Program-made: the position numbers and the translations under genes
Part shown: positions 49,710 through 60,475 of the stretch, in pieces
How positions within the stretch are numbered: the stretch's first letter is position 1
How the letters are laid out: every line of letters begins with the position of its first letter
Assembly (NCBI RefSeq): GCF_031877795.1
Contig: NC_133931.1
Location: forward strand, 130,734,621 to 130,798,620
Origin: Strix aluco
Taxonomy: Eukaryota > Chordata > Aves > Strigiformes > Strigidae
DNA: 64,000 bases
Reading direction: 5' to 3'
Notes under the pieces: model-generated
Told to the model about the DNA's origin: nothing
The model's database searches: none
The model's input: only the letters and a program-made list of their open reading frames with translations

Positions 49710-52700
49710 TCCCTAGTTACAATTATCTTCAGAATAAAAAACAATTTTCTTTCTTAAAATAAAATTACCTTCCTGAAAACATTGATTCCAAGTAGCAGAG
49801 ATACTCTGCACTGAATCCTACTATATCCTAGAACTTTCAAACTGAATAAACCTTACAATACAATGTTTCATTGTAGTTGACTATTTCATATAGGGTCTAA
49901 GTAAAAACTACTCAATGGCACCCTGCAAATCCCAGGAAGAAATTACAATGGAAAAATAAATAAAATTGTTCTTATTGGAGAAATTGTACTGGGTGGCAGG
50001 GTCTCCCTGTTAGTAGTGAGAAAAGAGCCCTTCTCCAAAGGCTTGATCTCTCACTATCAAAATCAATGGATAGGGATATTTTCCTCCCTGAACCTCAGTC
50101 AAGCATGCCCAGTTCCAACAAATTACAAACTCATTTAAAGAAATTGGGGAAATTAGCATAATTCAAAAGATTCAGAGTTACATCAAGTTCAGTTAGAAAT
50201 TACCATCTTGAGATATCTTTGTAAAAACTGTCTTCTTCAATTTCTAATACAGCTCGGTTTTCATTCCTCAAAGGATATTACATAATTAAGTGTATAAATA
50301 TCACTTGCTTGGAAAAATCAGAGTTGACAAGACATTTAATGATTTCAAAAAAGTGTATTTTTTCTCTGGTGTCCATAACAGAAAATTACAATTTTTAATT
50401 CACAAATAAAGCTTCTCATACTTTGACTTCTTCATTTTAGCTTTTGTGTCATAAACTAGTCACACCTTCACATTTTTATATTTGCTTTTAAGTTATAAAT
50501 TCCATAGCTTGTTCATAGCTCATTCTACAGTGAAATATGTGCCACTTCTACAATCACCAAGTTTTACTGCCTGAAATATTGTTGGATAAGCAACAGCAAC
50601 TGAGATCATGAAGGGAAGGATGCTGAATGACAGCTTAAAAGATGCTCTGCAGAGCTGGGGTATTCTCAGTGGCCAGACGATGGAATTGCTGTGCATTCTC
50701 CCTCCAACAGCATTAAATAACCTAGTCAAGTATTTGCTAATCAACATAGACATGTTTAATAATTTACTTTCTATTTTGGAGAGGTTCTGAAACACCAAAC
50801 TGCACAAAAATAGTGGCAATCATACATGAACGAAAACATGCTGGTTAGCTTTGGGGTCTGAAACCCAGTGGAACATTCTTCCAGTTTCTCATAGGCAGTA
50901 GGAGATGTCACTTCATTCATCATTAATCCTTACAATGTCCTTATTTTTTATTTAGCCAAATGTCCTTTGTGACACTGAAGTTTGCCTATGTCCGGTCTCA
51001 AGGCTCATAGGATTTAGTTTCCCATACCAGTGTTTTCCTATCCACTGGGTTATTTTCCTATCCCAGTGTTCCAGACATTATTGCAGGTAGCAATAGCTGC
51101 TTCACTTCTTACCTTTTTTTCTAACAGAAAAGCTTTGCTTTCTTGTTCCAATTTTTTACCTACCTTCAACTCTCAAAATGTCACTCCTTCCTTATACTGC
51201 TTTTATGCTTGTGAACACTGTTTTGCAAGGAAATCCAACTTTCCTCATTATGTGAGCCTCTTCATGTTGTTCTTTTGATAATTTTCTAGGTTTTGTCTGC
51301 TTCCCTTTACTCTTGTCCTTGCTATGTTTTGCTCTATATTGATTGCTGACCCCGTTACAGACTCCAGGTTTTGAAAACTGAACAGTATCAATAGGCACAA
51401 GTCATGAACAAAGCTGTAAGAGTAGGGTTGTGCAAGCACGTAGCAAAAATATTCCACCTAGAGTAGAAATAAGAGTGAAGCCTATCCAAGCAGTGCTAGT
51501 GGATAAGTAGCCGTGTGAAAAGACTTTTAAAGAGCTTTTAATAGGACTTCTAATATTTTATAAATTAAGAAGCTACATCTTTAGGGTTAAGCTATTTCAA
51601 GATGATATCATGGGAAAGAGAAACAAAGCAGTGGGGAATTTGAGCACAAAAAAAGACCAGATTTGTTTCATTAGCACAAAGTATAAAAAGTAGGCTAAAG
51701 ACTGGATCTAGTTGGCCTAGAGACAGGATGAAAAGTCTGTTTTTTTAACATATTTTCCTGTTGGATTTGTAGTAACGCAGCTTTACATTAGTAATTAGAT
51801 AATAACCCCTAGAAGGATGTGTGCTCAGGCACTGCTCCTCTGGGATGAATCCCATGCTTGTTCAGATGTTTACACTTCAAGATGCATTGAATTTTTAATC
51901 TCCTACGGCTCATCATCTGAATCTTAAGATGACTTAGGCAAGACTTAGCCTTAACAGTTGGACCACCTACTAGTATTTTTTTAACATTTCTTTAGCTAAT
52001 GTTCTTTAACATTTTAGAATGCAGAAACAATCAGTACTAAGTTGTTTTCCCTTCTGTTAAATTTATAAAACTATTCTGCCTATGTATTTCTTTCATGCAA
52101 TCTTTTATTACATTGTTTTAGTTCATTTGCTATATTCCCTAGTTAGTATCTTCTGTAAAGTTTGTCCTGGAACTTTCTTGCCTCTCAGCTTCATGTCAGG
52201 GTAATCAAGAAATGAAAATCAACTCGCACTCACACAGGTACCTGGCTTTTTTATCAGAGCACATTTACCTAACACCTGTGACAAAGATGACTGTTGAAGC
52301 AGGAAATATTTTTAGCTGCACACTAAGTATAAGCTGCCCAAGACTTTGATGTAGGACTTTTTGAACTCAAGGCTAAGTATTTTTTAATGGACCAGTATCA
52401 GACGAACTACTAATGCACTGCACAGAATGTTGATTATGATTAGTGTTAAGATTTTTACTAGATATCACACTGATAGAAGTGGAAATTATGTTCTCTCTCT
52501 CTCTCTGTTTTAAAGAGAACACGGTAATTACAGAATGGCATCTGTATTGCTGGCAGCTAGAAGAGAAGGCTTCTAATGCTCCATGAACACAACACAGCTT
52601 GGACAGTGCATGTGTAGGCTTCCAAAGACTGCCCCATAAATATAAAGAACTCTGAATTTTAAAGAGACACATCTGGGAGAGAAAGGGGGAACCAGGAAGA

Positions 52701-54506
52701 GGAACAATATGAAAACGAAGTATTGATGAGAAAAGGATAACTCAGTTTGACAAGGAAGTAACAGTAACTGCCATTTTTTCTCAACCAGGAGTCCAGAAGA
52801 GAGAGGGGGGAAATAGAAAAAAAAATAGTACCTACATACCCAGAAACTCAACTAAATTGAAAATTCTTAACCCATTACATTGATGAATACAAAGCTTTGA
52901 GGATAAGAATCTAAGCAGCTGAAAGAAAAATAGATTCGCATTATTAAGCCATGCAGGGTCTCAGTCTGGACTCAAGACTGCATAGCTGCACAGTGATGGC
53001 CACACACCATGATGCAGAAAGGTGCAGCCTCTTGACTGTCTTTAATGGAAGAGGATGAATGATTTTAACATTTGCAATCCACCTACTTCCCTTCCCGGTC
53101 TCCATCCCTCCAATCCACCACTATTTTAGATCCACAGAAACCTAAAATGAAAAAACTGCAGATGTATTTATCTCATAGTGCTAAAGCAAAATAGAGCTTT
53201 TCTATGTGTGATTTCAAAACTACTTCACTTAATATCAGCTTGATTTTAGTACAGACTATTGAGGAACCATTTTTATAACTGTTATAAAATTAGAAATCTG
53301 TAAAAGAAGTAATTTGTGATAGGACTTTCAAGATATTACAGATTTGGTGGCATATTTATTTCATATTTGGCTGAGACAGTACTCAGGGTACACTGCTTTA
53401 TTGAACAAGCCCACTGAGAAAAAAACTTCTTACTCTGTGCTCCCTCTTCATCAGTGTAATCAAATATTTGCAATAAATGGCTACCATACATGCACACACC
53501 GCATGGAAACGATGCTTACGGAAAGATTGATTGCCATTATGATGCTGAAAACGCAGCCATTAAAATGTCTGATGCTGTCATTTGGCAAGTACACAAAAGC
53601 TGCTGAAGCAAAAGCTGCCCTACTGAAACTATTATTCTGCCCAGGAATCTGTTGGAGATACAGCTTTATTTCTGGAATTACAATATGACCAGAGCAATCT
53701 GACAATGCTGCACAAATTAAATTAAGATGTGATATGGTTTGGGGTATGGCAGATCCTATTGATTAATTATTCAACACCACCTGTAAGGTAATGTAGAGAA
53801 TATTCCAGTTAGTGTATAGCAAGCGGTATGTTTCTTATGAACATACGAACATTTTCCTTATGAAACTTACGGATTAGAGGTAAGTCACAATTTTTCTTCT
53901 AGCTCTGGTGCCTATATTCCTTGCTATACATACTTGCGAAAAATTAATTCCACTCCTATAAGCATATAAAAAGTCTAAAGGGAAAATATCACATGAGAAT
54001 GCCCTAGTATTCCTCTGAATGAGAATGTTCAAATATCAACTCTCTGTAATAGCTGACTTTATACTACAGTGGTCACTTTATCTGTTCTTACATGCTCACA
54101 GTCCTTGGGATTGCCTTGTGCCTTTGACTGAGGACAGCAGATCTAACTCCAGAAACTACACGTGGCTGTAATGCTGAAAACAGGAAAATCAAGAGAAGGA
54201 GATCTACTGTGAACTAAGCTTATCATCAAGCTCGTATGTGCATGCCAGGTTTGACCCATGGCACAAAGTTCTTCTTTCATTTACACCAAGCCTGCCAAGC
54301 AAAGTCAGGAAGCAGTAAAAGAACAATTATGTCACCTAAATTATACCTGTGTAAATGACATCTGTCCAATTTAAACTTATTATCTAAATTCAACTGAGGG
54401 TTGCCATTCCTGATGGTAAATCATCCACCTTATTCTGATTTATGAGTAAATTACTGGCACCTTACTTGCACCAGTTCTACAAAGGGAGGTCGATGATTAG
54501 TTTAAA
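49710..54506. other. Intergenic, no gene seen
   Basis: 4.8 kb without a recognisable gene or repeat end. It includes a short CT run at 52495-52506 and A-rich runs. Open frames near 50520-50819, 51030-51278 and 53344-53688 have no known motif. Confidence 0.6.
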
Positions 54507-54620
54507 ATCACAGAATCACAGAATCATCTAGGTTGGAAAAGACCTTGAAGATCACCTAGTTCAACCATTAACCTCACACTGACTGTTCTCAATTACACCA
54601 TATCCCTGAGCACTATCGAT
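54507..54620 (-). mobile_element. CR1 LINE 3' tail (5'-truncated)
   Basis: Reverse complement of the last 110 bp of the element at 44470-44581, including GATATGGTGTA, the GTCAGTGT stretch and GGTTGAACTAGGTGATCTTC, with tail octamers GATTCTGT. It is the same subfamily and slightly diverged. Confidence 0.85.
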
Positions 54621-54706
54621 TGGTTCACGATAAGTGGGTGGAGTTAGGTGAGATGAACCCCATCTTTCCTGATTGTTTTATTATACTGACACATAGGGGA
54701 AATAGT

Positions 54707-55290
54707 TGTCCTGATTTCAGCAGGGAACAGTTAGTTTTCTTCCCAGTAGCTGGTACAGTGCTGTGTTTTGGATTTAATGTGACAATAATGTTGATAACAC
54801 ACTGATGTTTTAGTTATTGCTAAGCAGCGCTTATCCTAAGTCAAGGATTTTTCAGTTTCCCATGCTCTGCCAGCGAGCAGGTGCACAAGAAGCTGGGAAG
54901 GAGCATGGCCAGGACAGCTGACCCGAACTAGCCCAAGGGATATTCCGTACCATAGAACATCATGATCAGTATATGAACTGGGGGGAGCTGCATGGGAGGG
55001 GCGGGTCACTGCTCAGGCATTGGTCAGCCCGTGGTGAGCAACAGCATTGTGCATCATTTGTCTTGGGCTTTATTCCTCTCTCTGTTATAATCCTTTTCAT
55101 TACAATTACTATTCTATTTCATTATTATCATATTTTATTATTATATTTTATTTTAGTTATTAAGCTGTTCTTATCTCAACCCCTGAGTTTTACTTTTTTT
55201 CCAGTTCTCCTCCTCATTCCACTGGGAGCCAGGGCGAGTGAGTGAGCAGCTGCATAGTGCTTAGTTGCTGTCTGGGGTTAAACCACGACA
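54707..55290 (+). mobile_element. Solo LTR of an avian endogenous retrovirus (584 bp)
   Basis: Starts TGTCCTGATTTCAGC and ends GGGGTTAAACCACGACA (TG...CA), both familiar ends of an LTR type common in birds. A TATA-like box (AGTATATGAACTG) lies near 54969-54981, then an R/U5-like part with TTATTAAGCTGTTCTTATCTC. No internal retroviral sequence or second LTR is nearby. Flanks AATAGT and GTAATG do not give a clean target duplication. The open frame 54973-55245 lies inside the LTR and is not a gene. Confidence 0.85.
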
Positions 55291-57845
55291 GTAATGCAGC
55301 TGAAAACCATAGTAATATTTTTAGCTTCTGTTATTAGTGACCATACATAACACCACAGTCTCTTATGAAAATAATAAATTCAGTTAAGCCAAGGCTACAT
55401 CTGTAGAAAATAGAAATGTGAAATCCCTTCTGTGGCTTCTCACTCTTAATATTCATAGACATCATCCCATGCACACAGTAGCGTCACATCTCCTCTGCCT
55501 CTCAATGGAACCACTTTTCTGTTCGCTGGGCCTTCTCTCTGTGCCTGCTCGAGGTGTTCCCCTCCTGCTGACGGGCTTTGGTGCTTCCAGCAGAGCACGT
55601 AGAAAGCCAACACGAAACTTTAGCATTTGCAAACCAAAAGCTGAGGTTTGACTGATCAGAAGAGCTAGCAGTCTTCTGGTTTACTTCCAGCATGCTAAGT
55701 TTATCAGCAGACAGGAAAATAAAGTAGGCGTACACTTTACAGAGCTGTTTCTAGCTAATTATAGTTCACATCTGGAGTTGGTTTCATAGGGGACTTAGCA
55801 ATCCCTAATTAGCCTTTTATACCAGGCCTTTTATATATAGTAGTTTTGGTGTGAATTACTTAGGTATATGTAATGATGCCAGATTCAATTGCCTTCTGAA
55901 AGTCAAGGAGGTATCCATAAGAAGTGAAACTGCATGCATGCAAACCACTTCCTAACTCATGGCACTTCAGCCAAAAGCTTCTGGCTGAAATGAGGGAGAT
56001 CCCTCTTGTCAAACACCTAAGCAATGTCTCCAGAGGAGCAATGAAGCAAAAGCTGAGCCTTGCTCACATCCACGTAAATACTTAATATATACAGGTGGGT
56101 TGTCTTAATTAAGATATTCAAACTGCAACAAGTATCAGCATGTGTTTGTACAGTCCTAAAATAATGGAGATGTAATCTGCACACGGAGTTCTTAGGCATC
56201 ACTGAAGGCCAGTGTCGGTGCTTCAGCACAAGTGGGGACTGCCCAGAGACTTCCAGCGGCAGGCAGCAGATCTGAAAGAGCCCTCCAAAGGCTGTGGGAC
56301 AGCTACTCTTCCTGAATGTTGTAATCTTCTGAGATAAATGTAAACAAAAGTATGGTTGTTTTGAAACCTTTTAATTTATTTCTGCTGTTCTTTCGTAGGA
56401 AGAAGCTGATTTAACTGAAAACCCCTTGAATTCTTCAGAGAAACTACCTTGCAGGAGAGAATTTAATTATTTTTTTAATTTTGAGAGAAAAAGTTAAATT
56501 TCCCTGTTCAAGTATTGCAGCCATCCTAACTGAGAAGCTGAATCAACATTCCAGGAGCTCCAGCTGAACTACATGCTTTCTGCACCTACACTGCTTCTAG
56601 TAACAGTGTTAATTAGGGTAAGTTTTGAGGAGCTACGCTCAGTCATAAATGCACCTTGCAGACTTGCAACACAGCCAGCAAACTTAACAGAGTTATATTG
56701 CAGTATGAGACAGGCTGAAGTAAACCTGTTGGTTGGATGAAAAATCCTCCTTGTTCATGAATAAGTGTTATAAAAACAAATGAATAAGAGTATCTGTGGT
56801 CCTCAATTGACTGCAGGAAAGACACATTTTGTAAGGCTGTTAAGAATCATTAATGCACAACAGTGCAAAAAGCAACAAAAATATTCTAGTGAATACTTTC
56901 AGTTAGAGAAGCTGTTAAAAAATATTTAAGTTGCTTCTTGAAGTGTAAAATGCTTGCAGCTGTCATTTGAATGTATCTGAAATGAGGACAAAGAAAGCTA
57001 AGCACTAACAGGAATATTTTAACAAATAATAAAGTTTGTTCACAGTAAGAAGGCTTTGAAAATTATTGTCTTTTTGAATGATTCATGACCAAAAAATATT
57101 ACATGAATAGGAATTTTTCATTTATGGAGTAAAAGAATCCATACTATGATCAGGTTTTGGGGGGTTGGTTTGTTTGGGTTGTTGGGGGGAGGTTTGTGGG
57201 GTTTTTTCTTTGTTTGGTTTTGTTGGTTTTTTTAAGAAAAAAAATAACCCAGTAACTACAAATCTGTACACTTGGGAGTTTACCTGATACCTTTTTTCCT
57301 TCTCTCCCTGAGAGAATAAACCTAAGCACTTTAAAATAGTAAAGTGTTTTTATTATTTAAAAACATTGCTGAGAAAGTGAATGAATTAATAGACAGAATT
57401 GAATAGAAGAAAATACAGATTATATGTTAGCAGATAATAAAGACATTGGTTGGGTGGAAATGGAACATACACTGAATATATAGTAACAGTGCACATCAAA
57501 AGAATACTTAGAACTCAAATGTTGTATGTACATTATGTCTGCATAATGCTTTAAGTTCTTTTGGTTTTCAGATAATATTTGGAAATAAAAATTCGCTTGC
57601 AGTGTGTAGACTTCCTGGTTTTGTTTCAAATGTTTCACTTCTTTTTTATTTTCCCAATTATTTTTTCACACATTATTAAATGAATAATAAAAATCAACAA
57701 TTTGCAGAACTTCCAGAATAGTGGTTTTTGCATGACAGGGAAATGGAAGGATGATGAAATGAAAACCAAATTTTTTTTGTGTTCAAAATCCAGATAATTC
57801 ATGATTGTTATTTACCTGCTCAGTTAAAAAAACCCTTTTCCATTC
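55291..57845. other. Intergenic, no gene seen
   Basis: 2.6 kb of AT-rich sequence containing a G/T-rich low-complexity block (57154-57235) and ending at a T17 run (57846-57862). No gene recognised. Confidence 0.6.
57154..57235 (+). repeat. G/T-rich low-complexity block
   Basis: Runs of G6, G3, G6 and G4 separated by T-rich spacers. The spacers are long (up to about 11 nt), so any G-quadruplex would be weak. Confidence 0.7.
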
Positions 57846-57879
57846 TTTTTTTTTTTTTTTTTGCCCATCCTAATGAGAA

Positions 57880-59338
57880 GAGTTCTGCTGGATCTGAGAG
57901 AGAATGTCTCAACAGGGACAAGTGTAAGGTCTTACACCTGGGAAAACATAATCCAGGAGTGGTGCACAGACTGGGATCTACCTGCCTGGGTGTTACTTGG
58001 GTAAAACTCTATGTTTGAGTAAGCACCTAGGTTATAGTGACACTATTCAAGTTAGAATTAGATACACTGCATTTAAATCCTCCAAGGAGGACAGGGAATT
58101 GAGGCTTTATTGTGTGAGCCTGGTTACTATGTGTAAACGATGGAGGCCCTACTAATGATTATACCCTTGAAGAGAAACTAAAAGATCAGTAAAAAGGGAA
58201 CATCCTGCCTTGAAGGTGCTCAAAGTTGAGTAATTGCCAAAGAAATAGAAAATCGGCAAAAATCTATGGTAACTGGGGGAAAGGTAAAGGTGGCAGGCAG
58301 AGACCACAACCACCGACTCAATTTAAGACCAAAAAGAATTGCAGCCCTCCACCCTTTGAGTTTGAGCAGAATAATTAAAAGACACTGCAACTTTAAATCG
58401 AGACATGTTGTTAACCAATGAGGGACAAAGTGATAAGAAATGGTCATTACAGTAAATGTGTATTCACATAGTTTGAAGTGTATAAATACACTGAAGTTCT
58501 TTTGTGTGGCATGCTGGCTTTGTGGAATTATCACCTAGCACCCCTTTTCGCACGAACATGAAAGAAATAAAATACATCTGCTCTGTCTGTATATTGGTGT
58601 ATTGCACACTGGGTAGACAACCCTGCTTGTGGGACAACATGGGGGGCAGCTCTATAGAAAAGGATCTGGGTGTTGTGGTGGACAGCCAGCTCAGTCTGAG
58701 TGAACAGTGCACTGCAGCGGCAAAGAAAGCCAACAGGACGCTGTGTTGCATCAGCAAGGGCATCACCAGCAAAGATAAAGAAGTCATTATTCCACTCTAC
58801 TCAGCGTTTGTCAGGTCACACCTGGAATACTGTGTTCAGTTTTGGTCCCCACTATGCAAACAAGCTGTGGACAGGCTGGAGAGGGTCCAGAGAAGGGCCA
58901 CAAAGATGATCAAGGGACTGGGAAGCCTGCTATATGAGGAAAGGCTGAGAGGACTGAGTTTGTTCAGCCTTGAGAAGAGAAGGCTTAGGGGAGACCTTAT
59001 CACCATGTTCCAGTATTTAAAGGGTGGCTACAAAGAAGATAGAGACTCTCTTTTCACAAGCAGTCACATGGAAAGGGAGCTAAATGGGTACAAGTTACTC
59101 CTGGGGAGGTTCAGACTGGACACAAGAGGAAACTTTTTCACTGTGAGAACAATCAGCCACTGGAATAATTTCCCCAGGGAAGTGGTGGATTCCCCAACAC
59201 TGGACACTTTTAAGATTCAGCCGGACAAGATGCTGGGTGATCTTGTCTAGACCGCACTTATGCCAAGAAAAGTTGGACCAGATGATCCCTGAGGTCCGTT
59301 CCAACCTGGTATTCTATCATTCTATGGTTCTATGATTT
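57880..59338 (+). mobile_element. CR1 LINE 3' part, split by an LTR insertion
   Basis: ORF2 C-terminal region of a second CR1 lineage. The first piece (to 57990) includes DKCKVLHLGKHNPG. The second (from 58640) runs IEKDLGVVVDSQ, then LYSAFVRSHLEYCVQFWSP, then [11 protein letters not shown], to the stop after MLGDLV at 59250. The 3' UTR ends with ATTCTATC, ATTCTATG and GTTCTATG octamers. If the 649-bp insert and one TGGG are taken out, the reading frame continues across the junction. The tail octamer differs from that of the 43275 element. Confidence 0.9.
57991..58639 (+). mobile_element. Solo LTR nested in the CR1 (649 bp)
   Basis: Begins TGTTACTTGG and ends GGGACAACA (TGTT...AACA), flanked on both sides by TGGG (57987-57990, 58640-58643). 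It has a TATA box TATAAATA at 58481-58488 and AATAAA at 58566-58571, in the order expected for U3-R on the plus strand. No retroviral genes are present, so it is probably the product of recombination between two LTRs. A 4-bp duplication is typical of gammaretrovirus-like (class I) elements. The family could not be named. Confidence 0.8.
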
Positions 59339-59929
59339 GTCAAGCACAGTAAGTACTTCATCATGAACCTGAGGCTTGACAACTGCTCGCTATTTCTTTC
59401 CCATACTTACACGAATCCATACGGAACACTTTTCCATAGTTTTATGTTTGTTTATATATGGTTTAGATGGTTTATACATGCTCACTTTATTTTGTGGAAA
59501 CATGTCTCCTGAGACCACTGCAGGCCTGGCAGGTTAGGCAGGTAGCTTCCCATCACCGCCTCTGGTGAGGACCAGGTTTTGGAGAGCAGATTTGCTGCCC
59601 TGTGCCTTTCCACAGGGCAAGTAACTCAAGTAACCCAGTTACTTGAGAGTTCCCAGTTACTCAATTAACTTCCCATGGAAGCACAGTATTTCGCTTCCGT
59701 AAGATTTCAGCATTTCATGCACAACACCCCCTCCTTCTTTTTTAATATTTATTTTTTCTGTACATCTATGAACGTGGTTTCCTGGACAAGCTTCCTTGTA
59801 CAGTCTTACCCGCGTTCAGAGGGAGTGAACGCCTCCAGCCTGGGCTGACCACTTCCATGTCAGCTGAAGAGTGCCAAGTGTTGAAAAATCGCATTACTTG
59901 GAAAAAAGCCAGCGCTGCCCAGTGCCAGC
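59339..59929. other. Upstream flank of CASD1, no feature assigned
   Basis: About 600 bp between the CR1 tail and the CpG island. A repeated AGTTACTC / CCCAGTTACT motif occurs at 59620-59665. No gene seen. Confidence 0.5.
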
Positions 59930-60328
59930 AGTCACGTACCGGCTCAGGTGTTGCACCTCGCCCAGGTACTCCTTCATGGAGCACAGGCCCAACGACCCCC
60001 TGGCGAAGAGCTAGGCGCCGGGGGCCGGCGAGGGCCCCGCCTCGCAGCCGCCCCCTCCGCCGCGGCCCTCGGACCGACCCCGCGGGGCCCCGCCGCAGCC
60101 CACCGCCCGCCGCGGGGCGGGGAGCGGAGCGCTGGGGCCGCCCGCTGGCGGCCGAGGGGAAGCGGCGACGCCAGGAGGAGGGCGGCGGCTCCGCCCCGGC
60201 AGCGGGGCGTCGGGCTCCTCTGGACCGCGCCGGTGGGGACGGCGGCAGCCGGCGGGGTCTGCCTTCGCCGCCAGCGGGGACCCAGTGCTGCCCCGCTGCG
60301 CCCGCCCGCTCCATCGCACACTGTTGTC

Positions 60329-60400
60329 ATGGAGGAGCCAAGATGGCGGCCCTGGCCTACACCGGGGGCAAGCGGGAGATCAACTACTACTTCAGCGTGA
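60329..60400 (+). other. Upstream ATG / overlapping uORF at the CASD1 start
   Basis: An ATG 14 nt before the CASD1 start, out of frame, opens a 23-codon frame ending at TGA 60398-60400 inside the CASD1 coding region. Its context (G at -3, G at +4) is strong. Whether it acts depends on the transcription start lying upstream of it. Confidence 0.5.
60340..60350 (+). promoter_or_regulatory. YY1 motif AAGATGGCGGC over the start codon
   Basis: Exact match to the YY1 consensus, in the orientation and position (spanning the initiator ATG) described for many YY1-bound CpG promoters. Confidence 0.7.
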
Positions 60401-60475
60401 GGAGCGCCAAGGCGCTGGCGCTGGGCGCCGTCCTGCTCCTCACCGCCTGCCACGCCGCCTCCCGCCGCTACCGAG
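60343..60475 (+). CDS. CASD1: N-acetylneuraminate 9-O-acetyltransferase (CASD1), exon 1
   Basis: Codes for the first 44 residues and one base of codon 45, starting MAALAYTGGKREINYYFSVR. It ends ASRRYR-G at the GTGAGG donor. This closely follows the start of human CASD1 as remembered. CASD1 is a Golgi multipass enzyme that transfers acetyl from acetyl-CoA to the 9-hydroxyl of sialic acid, using a luminal SGNH-type catalytic domain. Exon 1 carries only the cytosolic tail and first membrane segment (about residues 24-40, ALALGAVLLLTACHAA). The catalytic Ser and His lie in later exons not found here. The ATG has A at -3 and G at +4. Gene order COL1A2-CASD1 on the same strand is as in human, which supports the call. 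Confidence 0.93.

Noticed and set aside
54973-55245. 90-codon open frame with a hydrophobic stretch
   Set aside because: It lies inside the solo LTR; the hydrophobic part is the T-rich repeat of the LTR.
57154-57235. Strong G-quadruplex
   Set aside because: G-runs are present but the loops are too long for a confident call; low complexity is the simpler explanation.
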